Assembly (NCBI GenBank): GCA_016808115.1
Contig: JAEQBH010002353.1
Location: 620,001-684,000 of the forward strand
DNA length: 64,000 bases
Direction of reading: 5' to 3'
DNA from: Tetrastigma voinierianum
Lineage: Eukaryota; Streptophyta; Magnoliopsida; Vitales; Vitaceae
Below are positions 1 to 12,485 of this stretch, one piece after another. Position 1 is the stretch's first letter. Every line of letters starts with the position of its first letter. The notes beneath the pieces were generated by a model that was not told the DNA's origin, ran no database searches, and saw nothing but the letters and a program-made list of their open reading frames with translations. Made by a program: the position numbers and the translations under genes.

Positions 1-800
1 GTATAACCACAAGTACAAGTTCAACTCTAATAAAGAACAAGTCAATGAGTCCCAGTATATAGTCTCGCGCCCCGGACTCGGTTCGGATCCGCCATTCGGG
101 TCGGATCGGGATCGGGGTGTGTGAGTCGACGCTGCCCCTATTCCAATCTGCGGGACCCTAGGCCGGCCAGTTCCTGAGGATCGGTCCTGCTGCGTGGTAG
201 TTCGAGGGACGGGCGATCACCGTCCACTGGCTCCCAGATTAGGGCCTTCAGTAGTGGGGCGGAGGCGGGGCCGGTCGGGTGAATGAGGATGATGGCTCAT
301 GACTCTTCAAATAGTAATCCCACCTTGAATTCGGGCGAGGTCGCGAAACGGTCGAAGTTTATGCGGTCGAGCTGCTGAAACCAACGATACGGGACCATGT
401 GATTACCCACAACTACATTCCCCCTCGAGGGCCGGAGCCCCCTAGGGTGGAAATTTCAGCCCTTGGGGAGGAGGAGGTAAGAAAATCTTGCTTATTTCTT
501 TGGGAGCCCTTTCATCGTGGATCTGTGACGATCGGTTGGATGGTTGTATCCGTAGTGTCGGATTAGGTGTTGCTCGGGGCATGGGCCTCGTGAAACCTAT
601 CTTGTTCTGATCCATGCTTCTACTCGAAGGAGATTTCTTCTCGAATCATTGATGATGGGATCTGGTCAGAATACAATTTCGATCAATCTGTTTGGTAAGA
701 TGGGTTTTTCATTCGGGCGGGTTCAGTGTTGTTATCCTTCTCCATTAGTTGCTAATGGGTTCGCTGCGGCGTATCTGTAGATTCGGGGAAATATAGCGTG
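1..800. other. Left edge, unassigned transposon-derived DNA
   Basis: GC-rich sequence with no intact gene. Around 355-560 the plus strand reads open for about 70 codons and then stops. This may be the upstream part of the antisense ORF that continues at 801-1390, but I could not match it to a family. It probably belongs to the 3' part of the minus-strand Tat element. Confidence 0.35.
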
Positions 801-1390
801 CAGCACCATGAGTTCGAACTTCGGCTCAGGGATGCTGAGCAATTGCGGTTGTATGTTCAGGCGGGCATGGCCGAACGGGAAATGAAAAGTGCCTCTTTTA
901 AGCGGGCGCGTGTCGTCGTTTAGATTTGGAGGCTAAAGTCGCTAAGAGAAATTTGCCGGGTCGAAGGCGAGAGGCGTGGCGCTTCATGAGGCTACTATGG
1001 CCAAGTTATGCACTTGAGGGGCCCATGGCACGGGGAGCTCGGGTGGAGACAAAGCTTGCTTCGAGTTCGAGCGTGCTTTGGGGCTCGTGAAGGAGCTCGT
1101 AGAGAGCGGAGTTTGATCGCGGAGCTGCTCGAGAAGTGTTGGCCGCCACGGGGGAGGCCTGCAAGAAGGCTGAAGAGGAGAACAGTCAGTTGGCGGAAGA
1201 GAAATCGGAGCTTGGAGGTACATTAAAGATGACTTTGCGCCTTAGGAGAAATTTCTGCCGTGAGAAGGAGATGATGGAGGCTGCTTTTGATTCTAGCGGT
1301 GACACGCTTTTTAATTATGCTATGGTTTTTGCGCTTTCGCGCCGCAAACATATGTGGGGTAAGCCGAGGAAATCCCGAGCGGCATCATAG
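801..1390 (+). pseudogene. Antisense coiled-coil ORF in the 3' region of the Tat element
   Basis: From 801 the plus strand reads an E/R/L/Q-rich segment (EFELRLRDAEQLRLYVQAGM) up to a stop near 922. After frame changes it resumes at 1136-1390 with a charged helical stretch containing EACKKAEEENSQLAEEKSEL. Heptad-like spacing suggests a coiled coil. It lies opposite to the gag-pol direction, between integrase and the 3' end. Some Tat elements (Grande-type) carry an extra antisense ORF there, often annotated as 'putative gypsy type transposon' protein. Product function is unknown and this copy is broken. Confidence 0.5.
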
Positions 1391-2220
1391 AATCCTTACG
1401 TCAAGCTACTGCGGTTCTTTACCAATCAGCTGCCTTTAATGCATCCCTATTCTTGCTTCCACCACTTGATCCTATAATAGTCGCGGGCGGGGGACCGTTC
1501 GATTGAATAGCCCGTCCGTTCTTCCCGGAGTGGAGGTAGTATTCCCACGGAGCAAGATGTCACGGACTAATTGTGTGGGCGTCCGTGACGCGGTGAAGAC
1601 TTTATGGAAGATCAAGCATGCTGATGGTTTTGAGCTTAATGGTGTGAGAGCGCTCCAGTGGTGCGTGCAAGTGGATTGAGGTGAAGATTCTTCGGAGTTC
1701 AGGCATGCCGACCCGGTTAAGTTTGGGGAGCTTGTCGCTGGTCATGGACCTAACTATGAAGAAGGGTGTTGGCACACCTGCCTGAGCTGGTCGAGGTGGA
1801 GGCGGCTCTCTGATGAGCCCCGAGGCGGGCGAAACTAGTCAGCATAAAGGCAAGATGTGTGGCGTGGCAGGCTGGGTCTCAAGAAAGTGTCCATGTGAGA
1901 CCTCCTCACGGGCCGCGCCACTACGTGAATGAGTAGGCCCGTGACGAAGAGGAGGGAGCTTTTGTGACAGATCCCCCGGTCGAGTAGAGTTTTACATTTT
2001 TAGCGAAGCTTGTTATATTGTATGTCATTCCAAACAATTTGCTTTTTTCTCGTCATTTTTGGTATTTAGACAAATTTACGATGGATCCCCATACTTGTTT
2101 CTGTTTTAATGTTTATTTGAATATATGCGATTGGTAGATTTTCGATGAGAGCCCAGTGTAAATTTATCTGATTGGATGTTGGGTCGGGCATGTTAGGATC
2201 TTGTGTAGAGATTGTAATTT

Positions 2221-2412
2221 GACCAGCTAGGCGTGGTTATCTTTGATAGGCCGGTCGGTTTCCGTACCACCCGGACTTTGTCATTTGACCCGGCCCAAGC
2301 GTGGCTATCTTCATTGGGCAGAGTCGGTTCCGTGCCACCAGGACTTTGTCATTTGACCGGCTAAGCATGGCTATCTTTGGTAGGAACAGGTCGGTTTCAG
2401 CCACCCGGACTT
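2221..2412. repeat. Three tandem copies of a ~67-bp unit in the Tat 3' UTR
   Basis: The pattern GACC-GGCTAAGC-GTGGCTATCTT ... GGTCGGTT ... CCACC-CGGACTTT starts at 2221, 2287 and 2355, spacing 66 and 68 bp. It sits just downstream (in element sense) of the integrase C-terminus. Tandem repeats in the 3' UTR are a known feature of Tat/Ogre elements. Confidence 0.75.
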
Positions 2413-2472
2413 TAAGATTGATCTTGGATTGAGCTTGTGAAAATATACCAGTGGATAATAAAAATATTCTTT

Positions 2473-3588
2473 TTATTGATAATACCTTTTCAAGTGCATG
2501 GCATTCCACATTCTTGGTACAGGAGTTCCATCAATTGTATCTATAGCATAGGACCCAGGTTCGCCGAGCCGCCTCACTATGTATGGGCCTTCCCAGTTAG
2601 GTTGGAATTTTCCCGTCGTGGGGTCTGCCGTGTTCTCAAAAACTTTCCGCAGGACCAGGTCGCCCGGCTGGAACACTCGGGGCCTTACCCGTTTATTATA
2701 AAAGTTCGCCAAGCGGCGTTGATAGGATGCCACTCGGATTGTTGCTGCCTCGTGCAGCTCATCACTAGTGTCTAACTCTCTGTTATGGATTCTTCATTTG
2801 TTGATTCGGAAGTTGTTGCACAGACGGTAGGTAAGCCGATCTCAGTAGGGATAACAGCTTCCATCCCATAGGTGAGTGCGAAGGGAGAGACACCGGTCGG
2901 CTTTCGGGTTGTGGTCCTGTAAGCCCAAAGCACCGGAGCAGCGCTCTTCCGCATTTTCCTTTAAGCGGAATCCTAGCGGGTTTCTTGAGGGGCGGTCACG
3001 GGGGTCTTAATGGAGGCTTCAGCTTGGCCATTTCTTTGAGGATACCGGCGGGTGGAGTATAAGTTCCGTATTTTTAGTTCTGACGAATTCTCCTAGATAT
3101 ACGGCGCCATTTCTTTGAGGATCTGCGTGAATTGGAGTATAAGTTAAGGTATTTTAGTTCTGTGAGGTCTCGATATGCCGGTGTATTTGTGGCCCGTTAT
3201 TTGATATGACTAATTTGAATCTTGAGCAGTAACAATTTTTCCATATGAATCGAGTATTCTGTCTTTTAGAAGCGTATGCTTCGGCCTACATCATTCTTGA
3301 AATGGTCCCATGTGCTTGACCCGGTACTTGAGTTTTCTGTCTTGGGAGCGGTGGGGAATGGGCCTTGATATCAATTCCCAGTTGTGCGAATGGCCCTGTT
3401 AGAATGGAAATCAAATCTTGCACTGGGGATTTCAGGATAGGAGACATTCGCTGGCAGGGATCACATTTCCTAACGTAGTTGGCAGCATCTGTCTTCATAG
3501 TAGGCCAGTAATATCCTTGCGTGTGAGCTCGGTGAGCTAACGTTCTTCCTCCCGGGTGGTTTCCACATATACCTTCATGTAACTTCAT
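2473..3588 (-). pseudogene. Tat integrase remnant
   Basis: The N-terminal part (3588-3286) has the H2C2 zinc-binding pattern ending YVRKCDPCQRM. The core end at 2954-2772 contains LWAYRTTTRKPTGVSPF. The C-terminal part at 2733-2473 carries FQPGDLVLRK and FQPNWEGPYIV, typical of Gypsy integrase ends. The middle is frameshifted and contains a 79-bp direct duplication (CCATTTCTTTGAGGAT at 3028 and 3107) inside the segment coding for the NGQAEA motif. Not functional. Confidence 0.8.
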
Positions 3589-3812
3589 TTGTCGTCTTAG
3601 GGCTTGTTGAGGGGTGAGGCATTTTTAAGTATGGTCGTAGAGGACCGTTTATATATTTGCCGTCCTAGCATGGAACACGGCTAATTGGATGGTGCGGCCT
3701 TTGTTTCTGTCGTCGAGGTAATTCCCCGGTGGTTCTGAAGTAATAGGGGATCCGTCGGAGATGGGGCTTCTTGTATCACGGCTTACTCGGTGTGCGATAT
3801 GGATGAGTCGGT

Positions 3813-4552
3813 TTATAGTAGATAGGGAGTGCGTCGTCTCCTTTCTTTGACGAGAGAAGCGCGGCGGCCGGTAAGGCATGACCTCTCGTTGCGGTCCCTA
3901 GGAATATATTCCAGTTTCCAGGTCGTGAGGGTACTTAATTTTTGTTTAGCCAGGGAGGCGTATTTGGCCATTCGGGGTTCCCTGGATTCAAATTCTGCGT
4001 TAACCTGTCCCACAACCAATTGCGAGTCGCTGTGTATTAGAAGGCTATCGACCTGCTGCGAGGCGAGTTGGTCAAACGATCGAGCTTCGATACTCTAACT
4101 CATTGTTGGAGGCATCGAAGACTAAATGAACTGCCTGCTCGATCTTTTCCCACAGTGGGGAGGTTAGCGTAAATAAATCACCGGGATCACGATTGTCGGG
4201 AGGCCCCATCGATGTAGAGAGTCCACCAGCCTTCACTATTCGGGCGAGTGTTGGGCTGCGGGAGTTCTGCAAGGAAATCGGCCAAGACTTGCCCCCTCTT
4301 GGAAAGCCTTGGCTTGTACTGTATCCCGTACTCGCTGAGCTCCATTGCCCATCGGGCCATTCGCCCGGACAGATCCGGCTTGTGGATAGTTCCTCGGAGC
4401 GGGAGATCGGTGAGTACCACGACAGGATGGGCCTGGAAGTAGGGGCGGAGCTTCTGGGCGGCCGTCCGTAGGGCTAGGGCGGCTTGTTCAAGGTGGGTGT
4501 ATCTGGTTTCAGCGTCAGTCAGGGATTTTCTAATAAAGAAGACTGGCCGCAA
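3813..4552 (-). pseudogene. Tandem RNase H domains (RH and archaeal-type aRH) of the Tat element
   Basis: The first domain ends around MELSEYGIQYKPRLSKRGQV and LADFLAELP. The second begins immediately with EGWWTLYIDGASRQS, whose YIDGAS is the first catalytic strand of the additional RNase H. It continues through VGQVNAEFESREPRMAKY to WKLEYIPRDRN near 3870. The juxtaposition identifies the Tat lineage. Both are frameshifted. Confidence 0.75.
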
Positions 4553-5092
4553 TTTTTCATCCTCGCATTCTTTAAATAAGGCAGCACTAACAGCTATTTA
4601 AACCTTGAGTAAGGTAGAGCGCATCTCAGTGTCCTGGGCTTATGAGGGCCAGGCTCACCTGAATATTAGCGGTGCTAGAGCTGGTCATTCCTCGTCCCCA
4701 CTCGGCGGTGGCTCCGCCGGGCGGTGAAGGTTCGTGGTCGATGAAGCGGGAAATAAAGCATGAAACGCTGGCCGGCCGTCCCGATTCGCGTATTTGTTTC
4801 TTAGAAGCTGAAGCGCCCGCGGGGGTGTGGCTTTTAGTTGTAGGGATTTGCCTCTATTCCTCTGCGTGTTACCATAAAGCGAAGATTTCCGACAGCGACT
4901 CACGAATGCATTTAGTGGGTTCTTCATACCATCTTTGTCGGAGGATATCAACCTATTTAGTCGTGCCATGATCTGGCGATGTTTGGATTTGCTTGACCTC
5001 GTCAATATAAACCGCAGTCTTCTTGAGCGAAGATCGATTATTTTCGTCACCGACCTACGATAAGTGGAACTGCGTTCTTGTCCAGAAGGGCA

Positions 5093-5423
5093 TTACATTA
5101 CTCTTGATGCAGTCAGTGAGGCGTGATGAAAGATGTCTTCTCGACATGCGGGGGTGCATAGGAGTTTGGTGATATCCAGAAGCGTCCAAAGGATAACATG
5201 CCTAGGCATCCATGTCGATCTATACGAGGCGGGAAGGCGTCTTTTGGACGGCGTCGTTGAATGCATTGTGGTCGGCCTTATACTCGTTTGTTCTCCTTTT
5301 TGGGACCACCACCACATTGGCCAGCCACTCGGGATACTTTACTAGCCTGATGAACCCATTCTGTAGAAGGTTATCAACTTCGGTCTGGATAACCTGGTGG
5401 CGATCAGGGTGGAATCGTCTCAC
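5093..5423 (-). pseudogene. Tat reverse transcriptase remnant
   Basis: The minus frame 5423-5220 reads HQVIQTEVDNLLQNGFIRLV followed by YPEWLANVVVVPKR, the start of Gypsy RT palm/fingers. The remainder toward 4560 is scattered over frames. Confidence 0.7.
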
Positions 5424-5837
5424 TCTTTGTCTAACTAGCTTGGCAAAGGGGGTGATATTTAGCTTATGTGCGGCAAACCCAGGCGATCAGGCATGTCGCA
5501 TGAGTCAGCGAACACATCGGCGTTAGTGTATGACTGGCGTAGCTTGAGCCTTTTCATGCAGGAAGGTACTAATGTAGATGAATCTGTCTGACACAATCGA
5601 GGATCGGCTTCTAAGGGTCACGGCCAGCGACTCCCTTTCATCCAAGGAGAGCCGGACAGATGACAATGATTGCTATTGTGAGGGTTGGTTTTCAGGAGGT
5701 GGATCTCCAGAGCGGTTAGCTTGCCCGCGTTCTTGTAGAGAGGTTTGATAACAACTGTAGTGCGGCTTGATTGGATTCCACGGGGTCAACTTGTCGGCCT
5801 CGTCAGATGCGATTGTTTGGTGTGGAGAACCTTACTT

Positions 5838-6098
5838 TCATCGCATGCAACCCAAGCCAGGCTGAAATAGCATTATGGGCCCGAATCTTCTACCATAGAA
5901 AATAGTACTTCTTCGGAGTTCTTCGGACACCTTTAACGGAAAGGTGATGTCTCCGATTGATAGCATGGTTGCTCCGTTGAAACCTGACAGAATTTTGTCG
6001 GGAGAGTGGAGATGATTAATCGGGACTTTCATTTGCCTGAAGGCCGGGAGATGGAGTAAATCAGGCTGCTTATTTGCTGGATCGGCAAGGGACCACAT
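5838..6098 (-). pseudogene. Tat protease region
   Basis: A minus-strand ORF with LSGFNGATMLSIGDITFPL and a terminal PGLGCMR, matching the pattern of the Tat aspartic protease tail (GFTG...GEI.LPL ... GRPGLN.MRA). The catalytic DxG part lies upstream and is not readable. Confidence 0.55.
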
Positions 6099-6217
6099 TA
6101 TTGCATCAAGTTTGTCGATGCGCTATGGATTAATCTGAAGTGCATTCGTGAGTGTGGAGTGATGACCGTGTAGGGTTAATGGGTGGAAGAATATGGGTCG
6201 TCAGCGGGCACGGCAGG

Positions 6218-8015
6218 TTAGGCGCTTCCACGATTCTTTGATGGTGTTTGCTCGGGCTCTGGCAGAAATTTGTCAAAACAGCATTCTTCTCCTCTGTTTC
6301 TTGGATTGGAATTGGGCGTCGGCGGTCCGATGTAAGTTGATGGTCGGTGAGGTTCCAGGCATGTTGATTTACGCGTTGCCACACATCGGTCCACGAGGCG
6401 GCCCGGTGTCATTGACAGCCCTCTGGAGAATCTGAGTCGGAGGTGGCCGGCCCGGAGTGTTCTCCACCCGAACTTAAGGCTCTGGCAATTGTTGGTTTCA
6501 TGGCCATGGTCTCGGTGATAGTCACATCGTAAGGATCTATTGCACTGGTCCGGCCCGTCCCTCATTAGTGGGGGCCATTTGAAGTCGGGGAGGTCCCGAA
6601 TGAGGGGTAGGAGTCAGTCATAGGCGATGTTGAGAGACGATGGCTGGGAGGATCTTTCTTAACTCGGCTTGTCCATCGGGCGTTTTCGGCTCTTGCCTTG
6701 GTAGCTTTGCCCGGAATGGGGCCTTAGTAAGCGGGCTTGTTGCTTTGAGTGGTTATCATAACTATCTGTGAGGCGACTCGGATGTTATCCTCCAGAGTAG
6801 AGAATTTATCGGCCCGACGATACAATTCTTCCATAATTACTGGTGGGTCGAAAGGCAGAGAATGGAATAACGGGGTGGTCGGCCCAAAGCTCCTCTTGAA
6901 ATTCTGCAGAACTGCATCCATACTGTACATATCAATTTGTTGAACGGCTTGCCCGAATCTGCATGTGAAGTCCCAAATGGACTCGTCTTCCCGTTTGAGG
7001 ATGGATTGGAGGGAGCTGATTTTTGTCTGACAGAGCATAAATATTGAGAGACGAAGGCGGCCCATAGTTCGCTAAACGTGTTTATCAATCCCCTGGGGAG
7101 CTTATGGAACCATGCTAAAGCGGGGCCCTTGAGGCTGGTTGGGAACACCTTCTGGAGTATGGAGTCATCCTAGGCCCTCGAAGATCATTGCACGATTATA
7201 ATGCCAACATATGATGATCATATGGATCGGAGCCATCGTACATGGCAGGTGGAATGGAAAGCCCTGAGGGGATCGTAATCCGGGATATCTTTGTCGAGGG
7301 TGGAAAGCATATCTGAGTCCTCGGGCCGGCGGATCACGAAGACCATTTGAGGTGCAGGGGTGGTCCTGAAAGGCAGGTATGTGGTTGGTACTGGCTGGGG
7401 GAGGCCCCCGGTTGGGTCGGGCGCATGTGCTGGCGGGTATAGGTCGTGGCCACTGCTGGATTCTCTCACGCGTCAGATGCTTCTGACAGCGATGGGCCGG
7501 TTGGCGGCAGACGGCCTTTTTCTTGAGTGGGCTTCCGCGGCGTTCGAAGACGATGATCGGCGCAGAAGAGGAGAACTGTCGGAGGATAATTCATGCCTGT
7601 AGGTCGATGTCGTCTAGTATAGCGGCCTCTTTTGCCTTCTGCGGAGACGGGAAGGGAAAGGGGCGTGAGAGGCTCCTTTGCTCGGCCCGGTGGCTTCAGC
7701 CCGGGCTCGCGGGCGCTCGTTTTTTCTTCTCCGCCGGTCGATTCGTGCGTCGAAGCGATTCAGCCATCTTGTGCGGCTGCTCTCTTATCTTACTTCCAAT
7801 TCTTGGCGCGGAGGAGGCGATCTTTGGTGGCGGCCGGCGGGATTGCTAGTCATAGGTTGAATTCGGCGGTCTCCGCGGGATGTTCGGGAGCAGCCCGAGG
7901 CTTTGTCGGGGGGATGCACGGGAGGCGGATGTACCCGGCTCTTGCGTCGCGCTGCGATTTTTGCTCGTGATTCCGCGAGGCGGGCGCGATTATGGTCTTG
8001 AGTTACGAGAACCAA
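6218..8015 (-). pseudogene. Tat gag remnant
   Basis: N-terminal piece 8015-7785 contains RARLAESRAKIAARR. The retrotransposon gag core at 7148-6724 has GPALAWFHKLPRGLINTFSE followed by FTCRFGQAVQQI in another frame. A CCHC-like knuckle (CDYHRDHGHETNNC) lies near 6500. The order and direction agree with the minus-strand element. Several frameshifts break it. Confidence 0.7.
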
Positions 8016-8619
8016 CGGATCATATTGGCATTCACGATTAACATGACCAGGCGTGACACCGCAAAATAAACACGAGGGCGACGAGGATGATCCATCGCCC
8101 CTCGGAGTAAGCGAGATTATTCATACACGGAGAGTAAAAACAAGTGTTCCTTAGATTAGGAATGCGTACCTTGTTCGGTGTCATATGTCTCCCTTTTATG
8201 GAGGAAGATAGGAGATCCAACTTTTCCGGAAGGTGGACGATTTCTTCCCCTAATGGTAGGGGAAGTTAGCTCTTATTTCGGAAAGGGGGATTTGTTTCCC
8301 TTGTGTGTAGCGTTTTTCCGGATAGGGATAATGTTAGGATCTTCGCATTTCGTTGGAAGCGACAGTCGGTTCGTGAATGAATTTCCGTTTGTAAGATTGA
8401 AACCTGCGCTGACTTTGCCTTGGGGAATTGCCACTCGGAAAATATGCCTCTGAATGATCCGTCAGGGGTATGAAATCCCTAAGCGTCGGGCGTAAAAACC
8501 AGCCAAGGCACCCATGGGTGACAAATGTCGAGCTTAAATCCCCTAGTCTTTATCACGAATGAGTTGTGATGTTATGGGCTACTTGATCTTGACTCCTTAA
8601 GATCGAGTCGGTTTGAACG

Positions 8620-11600
8620 GATAGAGGGTTGGGCTGAGCGTAGATACCACAGGCTTGCGGCCACTTCCGGGACATCGTATTTTCAAAGAAGCCAAAATTT
8701 GTGTTCTTAATGGAAACCTAGTTGATGATCTGGTGAGGTCATTCGAGATGGTTGATGTAACACTTGAAAAAATTCTAAAATTTTGTAATAATTTTATTAT
8801 ATACGGATATGATTTAGAAATTTAAACTTGGGTTTTTTCGGAAAAAACCGATAAATTGATATATGACAAATGTCAAATGTAAATGATTATATGATAAATA
8901 CCGAATATAATTGTTGATTAATCGATAGGAAGTGCTTGAAGTGTAAAGGGAGTAAAATTTAGATTTATGGACAAAGACTAAGGGTCCTAATGAAAATGGA
9001 CTTAAATGCAAGAATTAAATAGAAAAGAAGAAGTAAATTGAAGTGCTAAAATGAGGAAAATGAAAATGAAATAATAGAGAAAAACCAAACAAGGCAGGAG
9101 GAAAATGAGGGGGCTTAAGGGTCATTTGAGACTAAATATGTCTAAGTGTGATTATTGAGATTTGAAGTGCGAAATAAAGAAATGTGGGCTATATAGTAAA
9201 TTGGGAGAACTTAACCCCGAATGGGTTTTGGTGAGCCAAGCAAGACCTTGAGAAATAAGGGTTTAAAGACCAGAATTTTGATCTAGAAGCTCCTGTAGGC
9301 AAAAAAAACGAATTTTGGAGAGATTGAGAGGAGAAAAGGAAGAAAAGTTAGGGCAATGTGAGATCAAGATTGTTGGTGTGATTTCTTCCCTTCTAAGTGA
9401 CCAAGCATCTTGGGTGAAGAATATTCAAAGGGATTAAAGTATGAACAAAAACCCTAGCTTCCTTCTTTTATGATTTTGGTTTTGGGGAAAAGCCTTAACT
9501 TGGGTAAAAGATGTTTTATTGATTCTAACCCATTATTGGAGTGGTTTGGGTAGGATTCCAAGGTGGATTATGAGATACATGAGTTTGGATGAAGTTATTT
9601 GAGTTTTGTGGGTGAGAAATGGAAAAATCTGTCATTTCTGGGCAGAACCCGCACATTGGTACCCGTCTGAGAAGTGGGTGCCAATGCAGAAGTGGAGTAC
9701 CCGATACCCCGTTGGATAGAGGCAAGCGAGTAAGTCACCCAGATCAAAGTGGTGCAGAATACTGGAGTAAACTCGGCCGCCACCCAATTTTGTACCCTTG
9801 CATTGTTAAGTCCCATATTCGTACACCGATAGTATAAGAACCCTAATAAATGACTAATGTGGATTCAAATAAGAATGAAATTAAGTGAAAAATGCACCGT
9901 ATCTCACCGCCTCGACGAAGCGAAGTTTACTAAATGTGATGTGTGTGATTTGCTAGGGGTCGGTGAGGATCACCTAACCTAGGACCAAGATTGAAGGCAA
10001 TGCAAAAAGAAAGAGATAGATTAGTTTGTTCTATCTTCTCCTATTCTTGTTTCAAGATTTGAAATGTTTGTTATAAATGTATAAGAAAAGCATATTATTT
10101 GTTTTAATTGATTTGAGGCAATTGATTGTGAAATGTTTGCATATGAAAATTGCATGAGTATTGAAAATGAACTGTTTATACAAATGTACATATTATCTTG
10201 TATTTTGCTAAAGATTTGAGCATATAATAGAATGTTAACTATTTAGTCGCATTAAGGATATATTGAGTATCTGATAAGAGGTCAAATTAGGCTGTGCTGC
10301 GAACAAGCGTATTGATGTGTCACTCCGTCGGCCCATTACGATGGAGCAGTATCGAGTAGTGTTCACGAATTGATTTTTTAATAACCACTCAACAACCCAG
10401 TGAGGCCGGCTGTGTTATAAAACAAATGTTTTATCTGAGCACACGGCCAGTGGGGCCGTCTGGAGTATTCAGATATCCTATCTTAGAAAACATAGGTTAA
10501 ATTCATTAAGGGCAGAACTAAATTGACTTTAGATTGTTGATATATTGGAATTGAAAAGTATGATTTCAAATTGAATGAAAAGAGCATTGTGAAATGCATG
10601 ATTTAGTTATAAATGATTTATTGCATATGAAAGTGTATATTTGGAATGATCAATGAACCATAAATGATTGTATATGAAATAAGTATATGTATTGTATTGA
10701 CATTGATCATTGAAAGATTTGAAAGTTTGTTTAAAATGGAATTTCATGATTGACTTAACACAGAAAACGAGAATAATGAAATTAGTATGATAAATTAAAG
10801 TGAAAATGTTTAGCATGTAGTGTTATTTATCTTGTAGTCTGGAGTTGAACAAGAGCAGAAAGGCAAGATCAGACCGATTATCATAGAAGATTCTGAATAA
10901 TAGCTGACATATGCATTCACTCCATTTTTTTTTAACATTGATATTTTGTAAAAATAATTTGAACTCTGAACATCTAATTTGTAAATCATTTTTAAAAGGC
11001 TTGATATGTCTTTATAGTAACTGTACTTTTGTATAAATGTAATGTTAATAGGTCTACCCCTTTAAAAACGCTTCCGCATATTTGAAAGGGTTTTTATGCC
11101 AACTGAAATATAACGCTTCCGCGTGTTTTTGATAAAGTGATATAGTAGTATCAGAGCATCCCGGATCCGATTCAGACCCGCCAATCAAGTCGGACCGAAA
11201 AGGAGTGCTACATTCAATATGAAGGGTCCTATGTGATAAATAATGAGGAGCACATTGGGGACCTCATCATGCTCTAGAAGGAACAACGTTGGGGAAAGGT
11301 TATCGGTTCTTCAAGAAATCATATTGATATTGAGGTTACTATGACTGGTAATGCTCCGTGGAGGCTAACATGCTATTATGGTTATCCGAAACGAGCTAGA
11401 AGGAAGGAATCATGGCAGTTGCTGCAGTCTTTGTCCCAACACTCTAATCTACCTTGGTGTTGTATTAGGGATTATAATGACTTGTTATCATAAACAGAGA
11501 AAAATGGTAGAAGAAGTCATCCACAATGGTTGATTAATGGTTTTCGAGAGGCCACAAAGGCTAGTGGTTTAATAGATATTGGAATGCAGGGTTATCAGTT

Positions 11601-12485
11601 TACGTGGGATAGATCGCAAGGCACCCAAGACTGGATCGAAGAGAGACTTGACCGAGTTATGGCTTCAAATACATGGGTTGTGCAGTTTCCGAACAACATA
11701 GTGTATAGTGTGGAGGCTTCAAAATCAAATCATATGCTAATTTTCATGGTTCCCAGATCCATTGTGCCACGAGGATGAGCTTCAAGGTTTTAGTTTGAGA
11801 ATTCTTGGCTTAATGAGGCAGGATGTGGGGAAGCAATACATAATAGTTGGGATGCCTGAGTGGGTACCTCCATCTACCATAGGATTCGTGACTATGGATT
11901 TGCATTGAGTTCTTGGGGTGCTTCTTCTGCAAGAGACTTCAATAGATGTGCATTGGAAGCAAAAGAATGGCATGCTATAGGGGGAAACATGATGCATTCA
12001 GTCTTGCTGAGTTTGAAACAGCTAAAAGAAGGTACCTTCATTTGCTGCATCAAAAAGAAGTGTATTGGAAACAACTATCCAAGCAGTTTTGGCTGTTTGA
12101 GGAAGACGCCAATACTCGCTACTTTCATGCAATGGCGACTGCTTGAAGAAAGAAAAATCGTATAAGCAGGTTGAAAGACCTGGCAGGGGTATGGAGAGAC
12201 AGTGCAAGCAGGATACATGAGGTAATGCTGAATTATTTTCTATCTCTATTTACTTCTGATATTGGTAATGCAGATGAGTGCTTGAATACAATTAAGCATG
12301 TGTTATCGGTGAATGACAATGAGATCCTACTAGAGCTGTTTACAGAGGAGGAGATAAAAATTGCAATTTTCTCCATGCATCTGGAAAAATCTCCTGCGCC
12401 TGATGGGATGAATCCAACGTTCTACCAGCGGTACTAGCACATTGTCGGTCAGGATGTATGTGCGACTTGCCTTTCTTTCATTGCG
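8620..12485 (+). pseudogene. LINE-A endonuclease and linker, interrupted
   Basis: After the LTR insertion the frame reads YEGSYVINNEEHIGDLIML, then NHIDIEV, LTCYYGYPKRARRKESW and LPWCCIRDYNDLL (the LINE pattern is W...GDFN). It ends with GYQFTWDRSQGTQDWIEERL and ASKSNHMLI (usual pattern S.SDH.P). The downstream piece 12171-12437 has EKSPAPDGMNPTFYQRY, the lead-in to RT. Stops at about 11275 and 11490 and later frame changes disable it. Confidence 0.75.
8745..11210 (+). mobile_element. Partial LTR retrotransposon (5' LTR plus primer-binding site) inside LINE-A
   Basis: AT-rich DNA starting TGTAACAC at 8756 interrupts the LINE endonuclease between VDDLVRSF and YEGSYVI. At 11146-11157 lies TAGTATCAGAGC, close to the initiator-Met tRNA primer site TGGTATCAGAGC. 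This places the LTR end at about 11144, followed by roughly 65 bp of leader. No coding region or second LTR follows, so the element was largely deleted. CATTC occurs at 8740-8744 and 11211-11215, marking either the target duplication or a deletion joint. Confidence 0.65.

Larger units (their letters stand above)
300..8600 (-). mobile_element. Decayed Ty3/Gypsy retrotransposon, Tat lineage
   Basis: Read on the minus strand the domain order is gag (about 8015-6724), CCHC knuckle (about 6500), protease (about 6098-5838), reverse transcriptase (about 5423-5093), RNase H (about 4552-4270), a second archaeal-type RNase H (about 4250-3813) and integrase (3588-2473). Two RNase H domains in tandem are the mark of the Tat lineage. 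Every domain is broken by stops and frameshifts, so the element is inactive. No LTR pair could be aligned. The 5' LTR is probably about 8100-8560, with a TTTTATGG motif near 8195 on the plus strand. The 3' LTR is missing or lies left of the window. Confidence 0.8.

Noticed and set aside
4672..5050. Overlapping ORFs of about 100-120 codons on both strands
   Set aside because: Lie in the RT-RNase H gap of the Tat element. No motif; chance frames in GC-rich decayed DNA.
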